64,000 nucleotides of DNA from Klebsiella michiganensis (GCF_002925905.1 NZ_PRDB01000001.1:1412487-1476486); one strand, 5' to 3'. Numbered from the stretch's first letter, positions 46,822-57,490 are shown. The notes: generated by a model not told the origin, from the letters alone. Made by a program: numbers and translations.

Positions 46822-48228
46822 ATGCAAACAACACAACAACAAGGTGGGCAGCTTAAGCGCACCATGAAGACCCGCCACCTGATTATGCTGTCGCTGGGTG
46901 GCGTTATTGGCACAGGGCTATTTTTTAATACCGGCTATATCATCTCCACCACCGGAGCGGCGGGTACGCTGTTGGCCTATCTGATTGGCGCGCTGGTGGT
47001 CTGGCTGGTGATGCAGTGTCTGGGCGAACTCTCGGTGGCGATGCCGGAAACCGGGGCGTTTCACGTCTACGCCGCCCGCTATCTCGGCCCGGCGACCGGG
47101 TACACCGTCGCCTGGCTCTACTGGCTAACCTGGACCGTCGCGCTTGGCTCAAGCTTCACCGCCGCCGGATTCTGCATGCAGTACTGGTTCCCGCAGGTGC
47201 CGGTATGGGTCTGGTGCGTGGTGTTCTGCGCGGTGATTTTCGCCCTCAACGTTATCTCCACCCGCTTCTTTGCCGAAGGTGAATTCTGGTTCTCGCTGGT
47301 GAAGGTGGTCACCATTATTGCCTTTATTATTCTCGGCGGGGCGGCGATCTTCGGCATCATTCCGATGCAGGATGGCTCCCCGGCGCCGGGGCTGCGCAAT
47401 CTCACCGCCGAAGGCTGGTTCCCGCACGGCGGTCTGCCGATCCTGATGACCATGGTGGCGGTTAACTTCGCTTTCTCCGGCACCGAGCTTATCGGCATCG
47501 CGGCGGGGGAAACGGAGAATCCGCACAAAGTCATTCCGGTGGCCATTCGCACCACCATCGCCCGGCTGATTATCTTTTTTATCGGCACCGTCTTCGTGCT
47601 GGCGGCGCTGATCCCGATGCAGCAGGCGGGAGTCGAGAAAAGCCCGTTTGTGCTGGTGTTCGAAAAGGTGGGGATCCCTTACGCGGCGGATATCTTTAAC
47701 TTTGTGATCCTGACGGCGATTCTGTCGGCGGCCAACTCTGGCCTCTACGCCTCCGGGCGGATGCTGTGGTCGCTCTCCAATGAAAAAACGCTGCCGGCCT
47801 GTTTTACTAAATTAACCAAGAACGGCGTGCCGCTGACGGCGATTTCGGTCAGCATGCTTGGCGGCGTGCTGGCGCTCTTCTCCAGCGTCGTGGCCCCGGA
47901 TACGGTGTTTGTCGCGCTGTCGGCGATTTCCGGCTTCGCGGTGGTGGCGGTATGGCTGAGCATCTGCGCCTCGCACTTTATGTTCCGCCGCCGTCATCTG
48001 CAGCAGGGGAAGGCGCTAAGCGAACTGCACTACCGCGCGCCGTGGTATCCGCTGGTGCCGGCGCTGGGATTTGCGCTTTGCCTGGTGGCCTGCGTGGGTC
48101 TGGCGTTTGACCCGAGTCAGAGGATTGCGCTGTGGTGCGGGATCCCGTTCGTGGCACTGTGTTATGGTGCGTATTATCTGACTCGTTCACGGAAACTCAC
48201 CCAGGAGCCTCAACATGTCGCAGAATAA
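46822..48228 (+). CDS. mmuP: S-methylmethionine permease
   Basis: 468-aa APC-family importer. [65 protein letters not shown] is the standard amino-acid permease start; about 12 helices. GAGGT precedes ATG 46822. It overlaps mmuM by 14 bp, so the two are one operon, divergent from eat. It brings in S-methylmethionine, the methyl donor for MmuM. Confidence 0.94.
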   Translation: MQTTQQQGGQLKRTMKTRHLIMLSLGGVIGTGLFFNTGYIISTTGAAGTLLAYLIGALVVWLVMQCLGELSVAMPETGAFHVYAARYLGPATGYTVAWLYWLTWTVALGSSFTAAGFCMQYWFPQVPVWVWCVVFCAVIFALNVISTRFFAEGEFWFSLVKVVTIIAFIILGGAAIFGIIPMQDGSPAPGLRNLTAEGWFPHGGLPILMTMVAVNFAFSGTELIGIAAGETENPHKVIPVAIRTTIARLIIFFIGTVFVLAALIPMQQAGVEKSPFVLVFEKVGIPYAADIFNFVILTAILSAANSGLYASGRMLWSLSNEKTLPACFTKLTKNGVPLTAISVSMLGGVLALFSSVVAPDTVFVALSAISGFAVVAVWLSICASHFMFRRRHLQQGKALSELHYRAPWYPLVPALGFALCLVACVGLAFDPSQRIALWCGIPFVALCYGAYYLTRSRKLTQEPQHVAE

Positions 48229-49147
48229 TCCGTTAACCGCCCTCCTTGACGCAAAGCCCTTTATCCTGCTGGACGGCGCGATGGCGACGGAGCTGGAAGC
48301 GCGCGGCTGCAATCTTGCCGACAGCCTGTGGTCGGCGAAAGTGCTGGTCGACAACCCGGAGCTTATCCGCGAAGTTCACCTCGGCTATTTCCGCGCCGGC
48401 GCGCAGGTGGCGATCACCGCCAGCTATCAGGCCACTCCGGCGGGCTTTGCCGCCCGCGGCCTCGATGAAGCGCAGTCGAAAGCGCTGATCGGCAAAAGCG
48501 TTGAGCTGGCCCGCAAGGCGCGGGAGGCGTATCTGGCGGAAAACCCGCAGGCGGGCGCGCTGCTGGTTGCCGGTTCGGTCGGGCCGTACGGCGCCTTCCT
48601 GGCGGACGGTTCGGAGTATCGCGGCGATTATGTCCGCAGCCGTGAGGAATTTCAGGCGTTTCATCGTCCGCGCGTGGAAGCGCTGCTCGACGCCGGGGCC
48701 GATCTGCTGGCCTGCGAAACGATGCCGAATTTCGCCGAGATGAAGGCGCTGGCGGAGCTGCTGACCGCCTATCCGCGCGCGCGGGCGTGGTTCTCGTTTA
48801 CCCTGCGCGATGCGCAGCATCTCAGCGACGGCACGCCGCTGCGGGAAGTGGTTGGTGTGCTGGCAAACTATCCGCAGGTGGTGGCGCTGGGCATTAACTG
48901 TATCGCGCTGGAGAACACCACCGCCGCGCTGGCGCATCTGCATAGCCTGACGGCGCTGCCGCTGGTGGTTTATCCTAATTCCGGGGAGCACTATGACCCG
49001 GTATCCAAGACCTGGCATCACCACGGCGAAGCCTGTGCAACGCTGGCGGGATATTTACCCCAGTGGCTGGCGGCGGGGGCAAAGCTGATTGGCGGCTGCT
49101 GCCGCACGACGCCGAAGGATATTGCCGAACTGAACGCCCGGCGTTGA
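48215..49147 (+). CDS. mmuM: Homocysteine S-methyltransferase
   Basis: 310-aa zinc enzyme that methylates homocysteine to methionine using S-methylmethionine. TIM-barrel with [15 protein letters not shown] at the N-terminus and zinc ligands in GINCIAL (middle) and IGGCCRTTP (C-terminus). Start ATG 48215 inside the end of mmuP. A REP element follows. Confidence 0.96.
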   Translation: MSQNNPLTALLDAKPFILLDGAMATELEARGCNLADSLWSAKVLVDNPELIREVHLGYFRAGAQVAITASYQATPAGFAARGLDEAQSKALIGKSVELARKAREAYLAENPQAGALLVAGSVGPYGAFLADGSEYRGDYVRSREEFQAFHRPRVEALLDAGADLLACETMPNFAEMKALAELLTAYPRARAWFSFTLRDAQHLSDGTPLREVVGVLANYPQVVALGINCIALENTTAALAHLHSLTALPLVVYPNSGEHYDPVSKTWHHHGEACATLAGYLPQWLAAGAKLIGGCCRTTPKDIAELNARR

Positions 49148-49152
49148 GTTTG

Positions 49153-49231
49153 CGCCGGGTGGCGGCTGATGCCTTACCCGGCGGACAACGTGCACGAATC
49201 GTAGGCCGGGTAAGCGTAAGCGCTACCCGGC
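49153..49231. repeat. REP/BIME between mmuM and afuC
   Basis: GCGCCGGGTGGCGGCTGATGCC...TTACCCGGCG and GTAGGCCGGGTAAGCGTAAG...CGCTACCCGGC form a pair of opposite REP units in the convergent gap. It probably acts as a barrier or terminator for both sides. Confidence 0.8.
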
Positions 49232-49236
49232 ATCAA

Positions 49237-50283
49237 TCATCCGGCATCCGCTAACACAAACATCCCGTACGGGTGGATTTCGAGATAGTAATGCTCGCCG
49301 ACGTCCGGCTGCAGCCGCGTCGCGTTCACCTGCAGCAAAATTTCCTGCCCGTGCCACTCCACCGTCACCTCGTACTGCGGCCCCATATAGGCCACGTGAC
49401 GGATCGTGCAGCGCTGGCTCTCCTCGCCGCGATCGCTCAGGGTGATCGCCTCCGGGCGGACGCCGACGCTGCCCTCGCCGTGGGCGGCAAAATGCGGCGG
49501 CCTCGGCAGCCGATAGCCATAAATATCGACGAAACCCTCGCTGAAGGCGGCCGGGAACAGGTTGGCATCGCCCATAAAGCTCGCCATAAAACGCGACGCG
49601 GGCTGGCGGTAAAGATCCTGCGGCGAGCCGATCTGCATGATATGCCCCTTATTCATCACCAGCACGGTATCGGAAACCGCAAAGGCTTCACTCTGATCGT
49701 GGGTCACGTACAGCGAGGTGATATCAAACTGCTTTTGCAGCTCGCGGATCTTATCGCGCATGCTGCGCCGCAGGTTGGCGTCGAGGTTGCTTAAGGGCTC
49801 ATCAAACAGCAGCACCTTTGGCTTGAGGATCAGGGCGCGCGCCAGCGCTACGCGCTGCTGCTGGCCGCCGGAGATCTGATCGACATAGCGGTCTTCGAAG
49901 CCCTCCAGATCCACCATCGCCAGCGCCTCCTTCACCCGCGCTTTCACATCGCCGCGCGACGCGCCGAGCATTTTCAGACCGTAGCCGACGTTGTCCCCCA
50001 GCGACATATGCGGAAACAGAGCGTAAGACTGAAACACCATACAGATGTCGCGCTGCTGAATGGAGCGATGGGTCACGTCTTCGCCATCGATGAAAATCTG
50101 CCCTTCGCTCGGTTTTTCCAGCCCGGCGACCAGGCGCAGAATGGTGGTCTTACCGCAGCCGGAAGGGCCGAGCAGGGTCACCATTTGCCCCTGCGGGATG
50201 GTGAGATTGATATTGTCGATAACCGTGTTGCTGCCGAATCGCTTGGTGACGTTGCGCAGTTCAACAAAATTTTTCTGACTCAT
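49237..50283 (-). CDS. afuC: ABC transporter ATP-binding protein, AfuC/FbpC type
   Basis: About 348-aa ATPase: Walker [11 protein letters not shown]-loop [11 protein letters not shown], signature [15 protein letters not shown], Walker [17 protein letters not shown], switch His [10 protein letters not shown], plus a C-terminal TOBE domain (about residues 270-345). ATG 50283 (MSQKNF) has GGAG at good spacing; a second ATG at 50295 overlaps the afuB stop. It powers the AfuAB importer. Related FbpC proteins move ferric iron, but the uhp neighbours favour sugar phosphates. Confidence 0.88.
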   Translation of the reverse strand: MSQKNFVELRNVTKRFGSNTVIDNINLTIPQGQMVTLLGPSGCGKTTILRLVAGLEKPSEGQIFIDGEDVTHRSIQQRDICMVFQSYALFPHMSLGDNVGYGLKMLGASRGDVKARVKEALAMVDLEGFEDRYVDQISGGQQQRVALARALILKPKVLLFDEPLSNLDANLRRSMRDKIRELQKQFDITSLYVTHDQSEAFAVSDTVLVMNKGHIMQIGSPQDLYRQPASRFMASFMGDANLFPAAFSEGFVDIYGYRLPRPPHFAAHGEGSVGVRPEAITLSDRGEESQRCTIRHVAYMGPQYEVTVEWHGQEILLQVNATRLQPDVGEHYYLEIHPYGMFVLADAG

Positions 50284-50294
50284 AGTGCGCTCCA

Positions 50295-52373
50295 TTACGC
50301 CTGGTTTTTGGCTTTTGACCGGGAGATACGCGCTTCCCCGATCAGCCAGTCAAAGATAAAAATAATCGCCAGCATCACTACGATCAGAATCGATCCGTAG
50401 GCGATCGCCACGCCGTATTCGCCGTCTTCCACCCGGTTGAGGATATAGGCGGTAGCGACGCGGGTGTCCGGCGTCACGAGGAACACAATGGCGCTGACGG
50501 TGGTAATGGCGCGCACAAAGCTGTAGATCAGCGCCGAGAGGATCGCCGGGCGCAGCAGCGGCAGCAGGATATGCGTAATGGTGCGCAGGGAACCCGCGCG
50601 CAGGCTGAGCGACGCTTCGTCCAGCGATTTGTCGATCTGGCCTAAACCGGCAATGCCCGCCCGGATGCCCACCGGCACGTTACGCATCACCATCGAGATA
50701 ATCACAATCGCCGCCGTTCCGGTGAGGTACACCGGCGCGCTGTTAAAGGCGAGAATATAGGAGACGCCCGCCACGGTGCCCGGTACCGCGAAGCACAGCA
50801 TGGTGGTGAACTCGATGGTCTTTTTGCCTTTAAACTGCTGACGCACCACGATCCAGGCGATCAGCAGGCCGAAGGCGGCGGTGATCGGCGCGGCGATCCC
50901 GGCGTAAAGCAGAGTATCGAGCAGCGAAGGCCAGGCGCCGTCGCTCATCCCCTGGCCGAACAGCTTGATAAAGTTATCCAGCGTCAGGGTGTAGTCCACG
51001 CCCCAGTTAACGGTAAAGCTGCCGTAGAAAATGCTGCCGTAGAGCAGGGCGTTGAAGGCGATCCACACCGCCAGAATGGCGATCACGCTCCACACCAGGG
51101 TCACCGGCAGCGGCTGCACGTCGCCGCGATAGGACTTACCGGAAACCGTGACGTACGAGCGCTTGCCGATCCACATATACTGAATGCAGAACACCAGCAG
51201 CGAGAAAAGCAGCAGGAACGCGCCCAGAGTACTGGCGGCCTGATAATCGAGCTGCGAACCGGTGATATAGAAGTAGATTTGCGTCGCCAGCACGTCGAAG
51301 TTGCCGCCGAGCACCAGCGGGTTGCTGAAGTCGGCCAGCGACTGGACGATGACGATTAAAAACGCGTTCGCCAGCGCCGGTTTCAGCAGCGGGACGAAGA
51401 CGCCGTTAAAGGTCTGCCAGCGGCTGGCGCGCAGGGTGTACGACGCCTCCTCCAGCGACGGATGAATGGTTTTAATCGCGCCGTCGAGGATCATAAACGC
51501 CATCGGAGTGAACGCCAGCACCTGCGCCAGCCAGATGCCGGTAAACCCGTACAGCCAGTTGGTGTTGGTTAAGCCAAACCAGTCGACCATCAGTTCGGTG
51601 ACGTAGCCGGAACGGCCCATCATCAGGGTAACGCCGAGGCCGACGACAAACGGCGGGGTGACGATCGGCAGAATCGAGAAAATGCGGCCAATAATCGCGC
51701 TGCGCTTTGCGATGCGGGTGGTGTAAATCGCCAGCACCAGGCCAAAGAAGGTGCAGCCGATGCCTACCGCAATCGACAGGGCGATGGAGTTGAGGATCAC
51801 CTGGACAATATGCGCCTGCGACAGCACGGCCATAAACGCCAGCGGGGCAAACTCGCCGGCGTCGTTGGTGAACATCGGGATGAAAATGGCGATGCTCGGC
51901 CAGACGATAAAGACGCCGATTAACGCCACGATGGTGACCAGCGAACCAATCACAAAGCGGTCGCCGCCCAGCCATTCCAGGCGGGTGAGCGCCAGGGTCA
52001 TGATGGCGCCCAGCGCGACAAACAGCACGAGGGTGGCGTAGCCTAACCCGCGGCCTTCCACGGTGGCGCTGACGACGATAAACGCCATACAGAGGAGCGC
52101 CCAGCCGGCGTCGAGGTAGTGGCGGCTGCGCTGCTCCCGGCTGGCTTCCCGCCATGGACGAATCAGCAGCAGGCTCGGCAGGAGATACCACAGCCAGCTG
52201 ATATTGAACTGTGACCAGCCGTAGGCCGCGAGAATTTCATCTTGCGTGGACTCCAGCAGACCGTAATCCAGGCTCCAGCTCGGCAGCAGGGCGAACGCCA
52301 GCCAGCCGAATAAAACCCAAAGGAATATCGCATCCCGCTTTTTCACGGGATGGAGTGCAAGTGTGTGTGACAT
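50295..52373 (-). CDS. afuB: ABC transporter permease, fused double AfuB type
   Basis: 692-aa inner-membrane permease with two permease domains (about residues 190-400 and 480-680). Each has an EAA loop: [34 protein letters not shown] and [34 protein letters not shown]. The N-terminal 120 residues hold extra helices. ATG 52373. Separated from afuA by 69 bp containing a REP. Part of the AfuABC hexose-phosphate importer. Confidence 0.88.
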   Translation of the reverse strand: MSHTLALHPVKKRDAIFLWVLFGWLAFALLPSWSLDYGLLESTQDEILAAYGWSQFNISWLWYLLPSLLLIRPWREASREQRSRHYLDAGWALLCMAFIVVSATVEGRGLGYATLVLFVALGAIMTLALTRLEWLGGDRFVIGSLVTIVALIGVFIVWPSIAIFIPMFTNDAGEFAPLAFMAVLSQAHIVQVILNSIALSIAVGIGCTFFGLVLAIYTTRIAKRSAIIGRIFSILPIVTPPFVVGLGVTLMMGRSGYVTELMVDWFGLTNTNWLYGFTGIWLAQVLAFTPMAFMILDGAIKTIHPSLEEASYTLRASRWQTFNGVFVPLLKPALANAFLIVIVQSLADFSNPLVLGGNFDVLATQIYFYITGSQLDYQAASTLGAFLLLFSLLVFCIQYMWIGKRSYVTVSGKSYRGDVQPLPVTLVWSVIAILAVWIAFNALLYGSIFYGSFTVNWGVDYTLTLDNFIKLFGQGMSDGAWPSLLDTLLYAGIAAPITAAFGLLIAWIVVRQQFKGKKTIEFTTMLCFAVPGTVAGVSYILAFNSAPVYLTGTAAIVIISMVMRNVPVGIRAGIAGLGQIDKSLDEASLSLRAGSLRTITHILLPLLRPAILSALIYSFVRAITTVSAIVFLVTPDTRVATAYILNRVEDGEYGVAIAYGSILIVVMLAIIFIFDWLIGEARISRSKAKNQA

Positions 52374-52388
52374 AAGTTTTCCGGTGTC

Positions 52389-52423
52389 GTAGGCCGGGTA
52401 GGGCGTGGATGCCGCTACCCGGC
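52389..52423. repeat. REP element inside the afu operon (between afuA and afuB)
   Basis: GTAGGCCGGGTAGGGCGTGGATGCCGCTACCCGGC in two arms: a compact REP hairpin between afuA and afuB. It may stabilise the binding-protein message and lower permease expression. Confidence 0.75.
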
Positions 52424-52442
52424 AAATGAACGCAGTGCGGGC

Positions 52443-53474
52443 TTATTTACCCATCTTCACTTCGCTAACCCATTTATTGATGAGCGCTTTACGCACGTCC
52501 GTTGAGCCGTATTTATCCATGTCGTAGTTGATAAGCTTCAGGTCGTCGAGCTTCAGCGAGTTCGGCGAAGTTTCGGCGGTGGTGTTGGTCAGGATCTGAT
52601 AGGACTTGCCTTTCTTCCACGCCAGCTCCTGGGCCTCTTTCGACAGCACCCAGTCGACGAACAGTTTGGCGTTGTCGAGGTTGCGCGCGCCCTTCAGAAT
52701 GCTCACGCCGCCAATTTCGTAGCCGGTGCCTTCGCAAGGCGAGATCAGCTCCAGCGGCGCGCCCTGTTCTTTTTCCAGCGAATAGTCGTGCAGGAAGCCG
52801 ATGCCGATGGCCGTTTCACCGCGGGCGGCGTTGCGCGCCGGGGCGATACCGGATTTCGTGTACTGGGAGACGTTAGCGTTGAGCTGTTTAAGATAATCGA
52901 AAGCATGATCGTCTCCCCACAGCTGGGCGAAGGTCGCCAGCGCGGTGTAGGCGGTGCCGGAGCTCTGCGGGTCGGCAATCTGGATTTCGCCTTTATATTC
53001 CGGTTTGGTCAGATCCTTCCAGCATTTTGGCACCGGCAGGTTTTTCTCTTTCAGGCGCTGGGTGTTCACGCCGAAGCCGAGAATGCCGACGTACACCGCC
53101 GAAGAGTAGTTGCCTTTCAGCTTCGCCGGATCGCGGAACTGCTCCATCACCTGCGTAAGATTCGGCGATTTATAGGGCTGCAGCAGGCCCATTTCGCCGG
53201 CCTGGGACTGCGGGTCGAGGGTGCCGCCGTACCAGACATCCGCCTGCGGGTTTTTCTTCTCGGCATCGACCTTCGCCAGCGTGCTGCCGGAGCCGTTGCG
53301 AATAAACGAGGTTTTTACGTCATATTTTTCGCCGAAGGCTTTAGTTTCCGCCTCACACATTTCGTTGGTGGCGCTGCAATAGACCACCAGACGACCTTTG
53401 GCGTGCGCCGCGCCGCTTAACGTCGCCAGCGCAATGCCGGAAGCAATCAGGGTAGTGACCAGCGTTTTTTTCAT
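52443..53474 (-). CDS. afuA: ABC transporter substrate-binding protein, hexose-phosphate (AfuA) type
   Basis: 343-aa periplasmic protein; signal peptide ending AAHA. LVVYCSATNEMCEAETKAFGEKYDVKTSFIRNGSGSTLAKVDAEKKNPQADVWYGG is the family 1/6 binding-protein start. Two cysteine pairs are possible (YCSATNEMC; KCWKDL/SPCEGTG). AfuA was first taken for an iron-binding protein and later shown to bind glucose-6-phosphate and related sugar phosphates. Its start overlaps the uhpC-like stop (TAATG), so it is co-expressed with the sensor genes. Confidence 0.87.
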   Translation of the reverse strand: MKKTLVTTLIASGIALATLSGAAHAKGRLVVYCSATNEMCEAETKAFGEKYDVKTSFIRNGSGSTLAKVDAEKKNPQADVWYGGTLDPQSQAGEMGLLQPYKSPNLTQVMEQFRDPAKLKGNYSSAVYVGILGFGVNTQRLKEKNLPVPKCWKDLTKPEYKGEIQIADPQSSGTAYTALATFAQLWGDDHAFDYLKQLNANVSQYTKSGIAPARNAARGETAIGIGFLHDYSLEKEQGAPLELISPCEGTGYEIGGVSILKGARNLDNAKLFVDWVLSKEAQELAWKKGKSYQILTNTTAETSPNSLKLDDLKLINYDMDKYGSTDVRKALINKWVSEVKMGK

Positions 53475-54769
53475 TATTTTATCCTTTGAGCAGCAGAGGT
53501 AGTAATGCTCGCCATCAGCAGCGGCATCAGCAATAAACCCATCAGAACTGCGGCGACCGAGAGTAAACTGAACATCCCCGACCAGCCGTAGCGTTCAATG
53601 ACCAGCGACAGAGGCCAGCCCGCCAGCGCTGCCCCCAGATAGGCGAACAGGCCGAGAAATCCGCTGATGGAACCCGCCGCCGCTTTGTGTCCGCACTCCA
53701 CCGCCGCGAGGCCAATCAGCATTTGCGGGCCAAAAACGAAGAAGCCCACCGTAAAGAAACACACCGCCAGCAGCGCGTAGTGGTGTACCGGCGCCAGCCA
53801 GAGCGCGGCGACGGAGACCATCAGCCCCAGCGTGAACAGTAAAATCATCGGCGCCCGCTGGCCGCTGAACAGCAGATCCGAGCCCCATCCGGCGAACAGT
53901 GCGCCGAGCAGGCCGCCCGCTTCAAACAGCATCACCGTGGCGTTGGCGCTGAGCAGATTGACGCCGTGGCTCTCCGTCAGCCAGATGTTGCCCCAGTCGT
54001 TGAGCGCGATGCGGATCAGGTAGACCAGCACATAAGAGACGCCCAGCAGCCAGATCATCGGGTTCTTCAGCATCGTGGTGCGCAGCATCTGCCACAGCCC
54101 CATCGGCGGGCTTTGCCGCTCCTGGCGCAGCTCCAGCGGGTCGTTATGCCAGGCGCCCACCGACGGCAATCCCTCTTCGCGGGGCGTTCCTTTCAGGTGC
54201 AGCGTTAACCAGATGCCTGATGCCATGCTGATCGTCCCCGGTGCCAGCATCGCCGCCTGCCAGCCCCACCAGTGGGCGGCAAAGGCGCTAATCAGCGGGA
54301 TAATCGCCCCGCCGATGTTGATCGACATATTCCAGCAGCCCCACCAGAAGCCGCGTTCGTTGCGCGAGTACCAGTGGGTTAGCAGGCGGGCGCAGGGAGG
54401 CCAGCCCCAGCCCTGAAAAAATCCGTTCAGCGTCCAGACCGCCAGCAGCAGCGTCAGCGACTCGCCGAAGGCGAACACCACGTTCAGCAGACCGGTGGCG
54501 AACAGTCCCGCGCCCATAAACCAGCGCTGCCCGTGGCTGTCGTGCCACAGCCCGGCGGTAAACTTCGACAGGCCGTAGGTCAGGTAAAACAGCGATCCCA
54601 GCAGGCCAATATCGCCTTTATCCAGGCCCAGATCCGTTTGCAGCGCCGGCAGAACGTAGTTAACGCTTTTGCGCGTCAGGTAAAACGCCGCATACCCGAT
54701 GACCATGTACATCAGCAGCTGCGGACGCAGCGTCCTGTAACGTTGATTAATGTCGGTTGCTGAGCGCAT
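53474..54769 (-). CDS. uhpC: UhpC-like MFS sugar-phosphate sensor/transporter
   Basis: 431-aa MFS protein of the organophosphate:Pi antiporter family, with 12 helices. YAAFYLTRKSVNYVLPALQTDLGLDKGDIGLLGSLFYLTYGLSKF and GFFQGWGWPPCARLLTHWYSRNERGFWWGCWNMSINIGGAI match UhpC/UhpT/GlpT. Next to uhpA and uhpB it is most likely the membrane receptor that senses external hexose phosphate, rather than the main transporter. An 84-bp gap to uhpB may hold a promoter. It continues directly into afuA. Confidence 0.87.
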   Translation of the reverse strand: MRSATDINQRYRTLRPQLLMYMVIGYAAFYLTRKSVNYVLPALQTDLGLDKGDIGLLGSLFYLTYGLSKFTAGLWHDSHGQRWFMGAGLFATGLLNVVFAFGESLTLLLAVWTLNGFFQGWGWPPCARLLTHWYSRNERGFWWGCWNMSINIGGAIIPLISAFAAHWWGWQAAMLAPGTISMASGIWLTLHLKGTPREEGLPSVGAWHNDPLELRQERQSPPMGLWQMLRTTMLKNPMIWLLGVSYVLVYLIRIALNDWGNIWLTESHGVNLLSANATVMLFEAGGLLGALFAGWGSDLLFSGQRAPMILLFTLGLMVSVAALWLAPVHHYALLAVCFFTVGFFVFGPQMLIGLAAVECGHKAAAGSISGFLGLFAYLGAALAGWPLSLVIERYGWSGMFSLLSVAAVLMGLLLMPLLMASITTSAAQRIK

Positions 54770-54853
54770 AGCCGTCTCCGTTTTGCTGACTATATGAAAG
54801 TGAAATCGAAAGGGGATGAGAGAAAGTCCGGAGTGACTAAGACTTTTTCCTGG

Positions 54854-56395
54854 TTAGCCGGCTGTTTGTTGCAAATTTGTGGGCAAGTTAACAATTACGC
54901 GTGTGCCGCGCTGCGACTCCAGCGTCAGCTCTCCGCCCAGGGCGCTGACCCGCTCACGCATGCCCTGAATGCCGAAGCCGGCCATTTTGTCGGGGCTGAT
55001 GCCGATACCGTTGTCCTTCACCTCCAGGCGCAGCAGCGTCCCCTGCTGATACAGGGCAATGGCGACCTCGCTGGCGTCGGCGTGCTTACAGACGTTATTA
55101 AGCAGCTCCTGCAGCAGCCGATAGAGGGTGAAGCGCACCGTTTCGCTCTCCGGCGTGGCGGTGAGCCGGTAGTCAAAGCGACAGCGGATACCGCGCTCGG
55201 CAAAGGCAAACTCATTGAGCAAATGGTGCAGCGCCTCTTTAAACGACAGCTCATCGAGGGCCGGCGGGCGTAACTGGCGCAGCAGCTGGCGGGTGGAGTG
55301 GTGAATACGCCGGGCGAGATCGTTAATCTGGCTGGCGGCGGCCTGGGTTTGCGCCGGATCGCGCGCCCGCTTCACCAGCTGCGACTGGATCTGAATGGCG
55401 GTAATATTCTGGCCGATTTCGTCGTGCAGCTCGCGCGCCAGGCTTTTGCGCGTATCCTCTTCGGTATGGATCAGCTTTTCGGCCAGCGCCCGCCGGGCCG
55501 CCAGCTCCGCTTCCAGCCGCTGGCGGTAGTGGTGCAGGTTTTGCGCCAGGTGCTGCTGGCGGCTGATGGCAATGCCCAGCCCGATGCCGAGCAGCGCCTG
55601 GGTGGCCAGAAAAATCTCCAGCTCCACCAGGTTGCTGAATCCAACGCCAACCTGGCGGGCGATGGTGATCATCATGCTGCCCAGCAGGCCGGAAAGGACG
55701 CCGCCCTGCCAGCCGAACTTCCACGCCATCACCACGTTGGGCAGAAACACCACAATTAACAGCAGGCGCTCGATTTCCGGCGACAGTACCATCTGGGTGC
55801 CTATGCCGATGATAAAGAACAGGCTGCACCAGATGATCAGCGAGGTGCGCAGCGGTGGATTATTGGTATCCAGTCCCAGCAGATGGTAGCGGTGCTGCTG
55901 GCGCAGGAATTCAAAAATCAGATAGACAAACGGCGTCAGCAGCACCCCGCCGGTAAACGAGGCCAGGCCGAGCATCATCGCCGGGCTTTTCACAAACGGC
56001 GAGAGCAGGGCGGTGTTGAGCAGCGCGCTGGCGGTAACCGTGGCCAGCAGCAGCGTCAGCCGCTGCCAGTAAAGGGGAAAGCGGTGCCAGAACTGTTGGG
56101 CGAGGCCGGCGGGAAGCAGGCCGATCAACGGCGCGGCCAGCAGAATATAGCCGTTCAGCAGCTGTTCGCCGTGCAGCCAGAGCAGCATCAGCACCGGAGG
56201 CAGCACCAGCGCGGGCCAGTAGCGGCGCGAAAGCAGGATCAGCAGCGCCAGATAGACGCCGTGCGGCAGGAACAGCGCCGCCTGCTGGCCGTTATGGGTC
56301 AGGTAAAATCCGAGCGTCCACAGCATCAGCCAGCCGCTTCCCCAGGCCAGCACGATGAACAGCGAGATGACGCTGTGGCGAAGGCTGCGCGACAT
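54854..56395 (-). CDS. uhpB: UhpB-like sensor histidine kinase
   Basis: 513-aa membrane kinase. About 8 helices form a MASE1-type N-terminal sensor (residues 1-280). Then a HisKA_3 dimer/phospho-acceptor region SLARELHDEIGQN with H324, and a HATPase_c domain near the end (LLNNVCKHADASEVAIAL; VKDNGIGISPDKMAGFGIQGMRERV). It works with the UhpC-like receptor and phosphorylates UhpA. Its start codon overlaps the uhpA stop by one base. Confidence 0.92.
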   Translation of the reverse strand: MSRSLRHSVISLFIVLAWGSGWLMLWTLGFYLTHNGQQAALFLPHGVYLALLILLSRRYWPALVLPPVLMLLWLHGEQLLNGYILLAAPLIGLLPAGLAQQFWHRFPLYWQRLTLLLATVTASALLNTALLSPFVKSPAMMLGLASFTGGVLLTPFVYLIFEFLRQQHRYHLLGLDTNNPPLRTSLIIWCSLFFIIGIGTQMVLSPEIERLLLIVVFLPNVVMAWKFGWQGGVLSGLLGSMMITIARQVGVGFSNLVELEIFLATQALLGIGLGIAISRQQHLAQNLHHYRQRLEAELAARRALAEKLIHTEEDTRKSLARELHDEIGQNITAIQIQSQLVKRARDPAQTQAAASQINDLARRIHHSTRQLLRQLRPPALDELSFKEALHHLLNEFAFAERGIRCRFDYRLTATPESETVRFTLYRLLQELLNNVCKHADASEVAIALYQQGTLLRLEVKDNGIGISPDKMAGFGIQGMRERVSALGGELTLESQRGTRVIVNLPTNLQQTAG

Positions 56396-57024
56396 TAATG
56401 ACCCGCCAGCAGCTGGTGGTCGAGGGCGAAATGGACCAGATCAATGGTGCTGTGACACTGTAGTTTGCCCAGCACGTTGGCGCGATGGACGTGAACCGTT
56501 TTGTGGCTGAGTTCGAGCTTAAAGGCGATCTCCTTGACGCTGTCGCCTTTAACCAGCAAATCAAAGACTTCGCGTTCACGCGGGGTGAGCACTTCCAGCA
56601 CCTGCGCCGGTTGTTCTCCGCCGCGCAGCGCCCGCAGCGCATCGGCGCACAGGTAGTGTCCGCCCATACCGACGGAACGCACCGCCTGGACCAACTCTTC
56701 CGGGCCGCAGCGTTTGGTCAGATAGCCGCTGGCGCCGGCATCAAGCGCGCTCTGCACGAAGGTGGGGGTGTCGTAAATACTGAGAATAATGGCGCGGAAC
56801 TGCGGCTTTTGCGCGCGCAGGCGCTTTAGCAGGCTCAGGCCGTTCTCATCCGGCATGGCGATATCCATGACCGCCACGTCGACGTCGTCGCGCAGCAGCG
56901 CCGGCCAGGCTTCCGCCGCGCGGCTGAACTGGCCAACCACCTCGAGATCTTCTTCGAGGCTGAGTAACTGCGCAAAGCCTGAACGCACCACCACATGGTC
57001 ATCGACCAGCACCACTCGAATCAT
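56395..57024 (-). CDS. uhpA: UhpA-like response regulator
   Basis: 209-aa NarL/FixJ-type regulator. Receiver domain with phospho-acceptor D54 (VAVMDIAMPDENG) and LuxR HTH near the C-terminus (VLTPREREVFDLLVKGDSVKEIAFKLELSHKTVHVHRANVLGKL). First gene of uhpA-uhpB-uhpC-afuABC. A GCATCAT/ATGATGC dyad (57042-57061) lies 18 bp upstream and may be a regulator site. A second, ordinary uhpABCT locus may exist elsewhere in the genome. Confidence 0.92.
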   Translation of the reverse strand: MIRVVLVDDHVVVRSGFAQLLSLEEDLEVVGQFSRAAEAWPALLRDDVDVAVMDIAMPDENGLSLLKRLRAQKPQFRAIILSIYDTPTFVQSALDAGASGYLTKRCGPEELVQAVRSVGMGGHYLCADALRALRGGEQPAQVLEVLTPREREVFDLLVKGDSVKEIAFKLELSHKTVHVHRANVLGKLQCHSTIDLVHFALDHQLLAGH

Positions 57025-57121
57025 GTTTCTTCTCTCTCAGCGCATCATGGTTCTATGATGCCTGCCGCCGCTGCGCTGGCAATCAATCAGGCGCAGTTAT
57101 GCAACGAATGTAACAAAATCG

Positions 57122-57248
57122 CAATACACTTCATCCTTCAAGCTGCCTCTTTGTTGGCTTCGTTTGCCCGCCCCGGTCACTGACTTATGTCAGCTCCCGG
57201 GGACGAACAACCTTGCCGCCTCGATGCAGCATGAATGATTTTGTGTAT
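57122..57248. repeat. Enterobacterial intergenic palindromic repeat, copy 1
   Basis: About 125-bp imperfect palindromic unit (TTCAAGCTGCC...GACTTATGTCAGCTCCCGGGG...GATGCAGCATGAA) in the gap between uhpA and tauA. It is the inverse orientation of the copy at 57350-57475 and diverged from it. Such MITE-like units are common between enteric genes; no protein is encoded. Confidence 0.6.
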
Positions 57249-57349
57249 AAGCATTGCCGATTTTTTTCTAAAAACGCTTTGTTCTTAGCAAGAATTTTTA
57301 ATTACTTCATCAAACGCATCGCGCCGGAAATACTGCACCCATAACACAC

Positions 57350-57475
57350 ATACCCCTAAATAATTCGAGTAGCAGGAAGGCGGCAAACTCGGGCGATCCT
57401 GGAGCATAGATAACTATGTGACAGGGAAGAACGAGTGCAGCCAACGCACATGCTACTCGAAGTATGACGGGGATA
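57350..57475. repeat. Enterobacterial intergenic palindromic repeat, copy 2
   Basis: A roughly 125-bp unit ending in perfect 11-bp inverted arms TTCGAGTAGCA (57364-57374) and TGCTACTCGAA (57451-57461), flanked by ATACCCCTAAATAA and GTATGACGGGGATA. It ends about 15 bp before the tauA start, so it occupies the tauA leader. Between the two copies (57249-57349) I see nothing but AT-rich DNA that may hold the tau promoter. Confidence 0.65.
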
Positions 57476-57490
57476 AGGGAAGCAGACACT

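Noticed and set aside
49237..53474. Ferric-iron uptake operon (FbpABC)
   Set aside because: Sequence family overlaps, but direct fusion to uhpABC-like genes favours the AfuABC sugar-phosphate role; no Fur box was seen.
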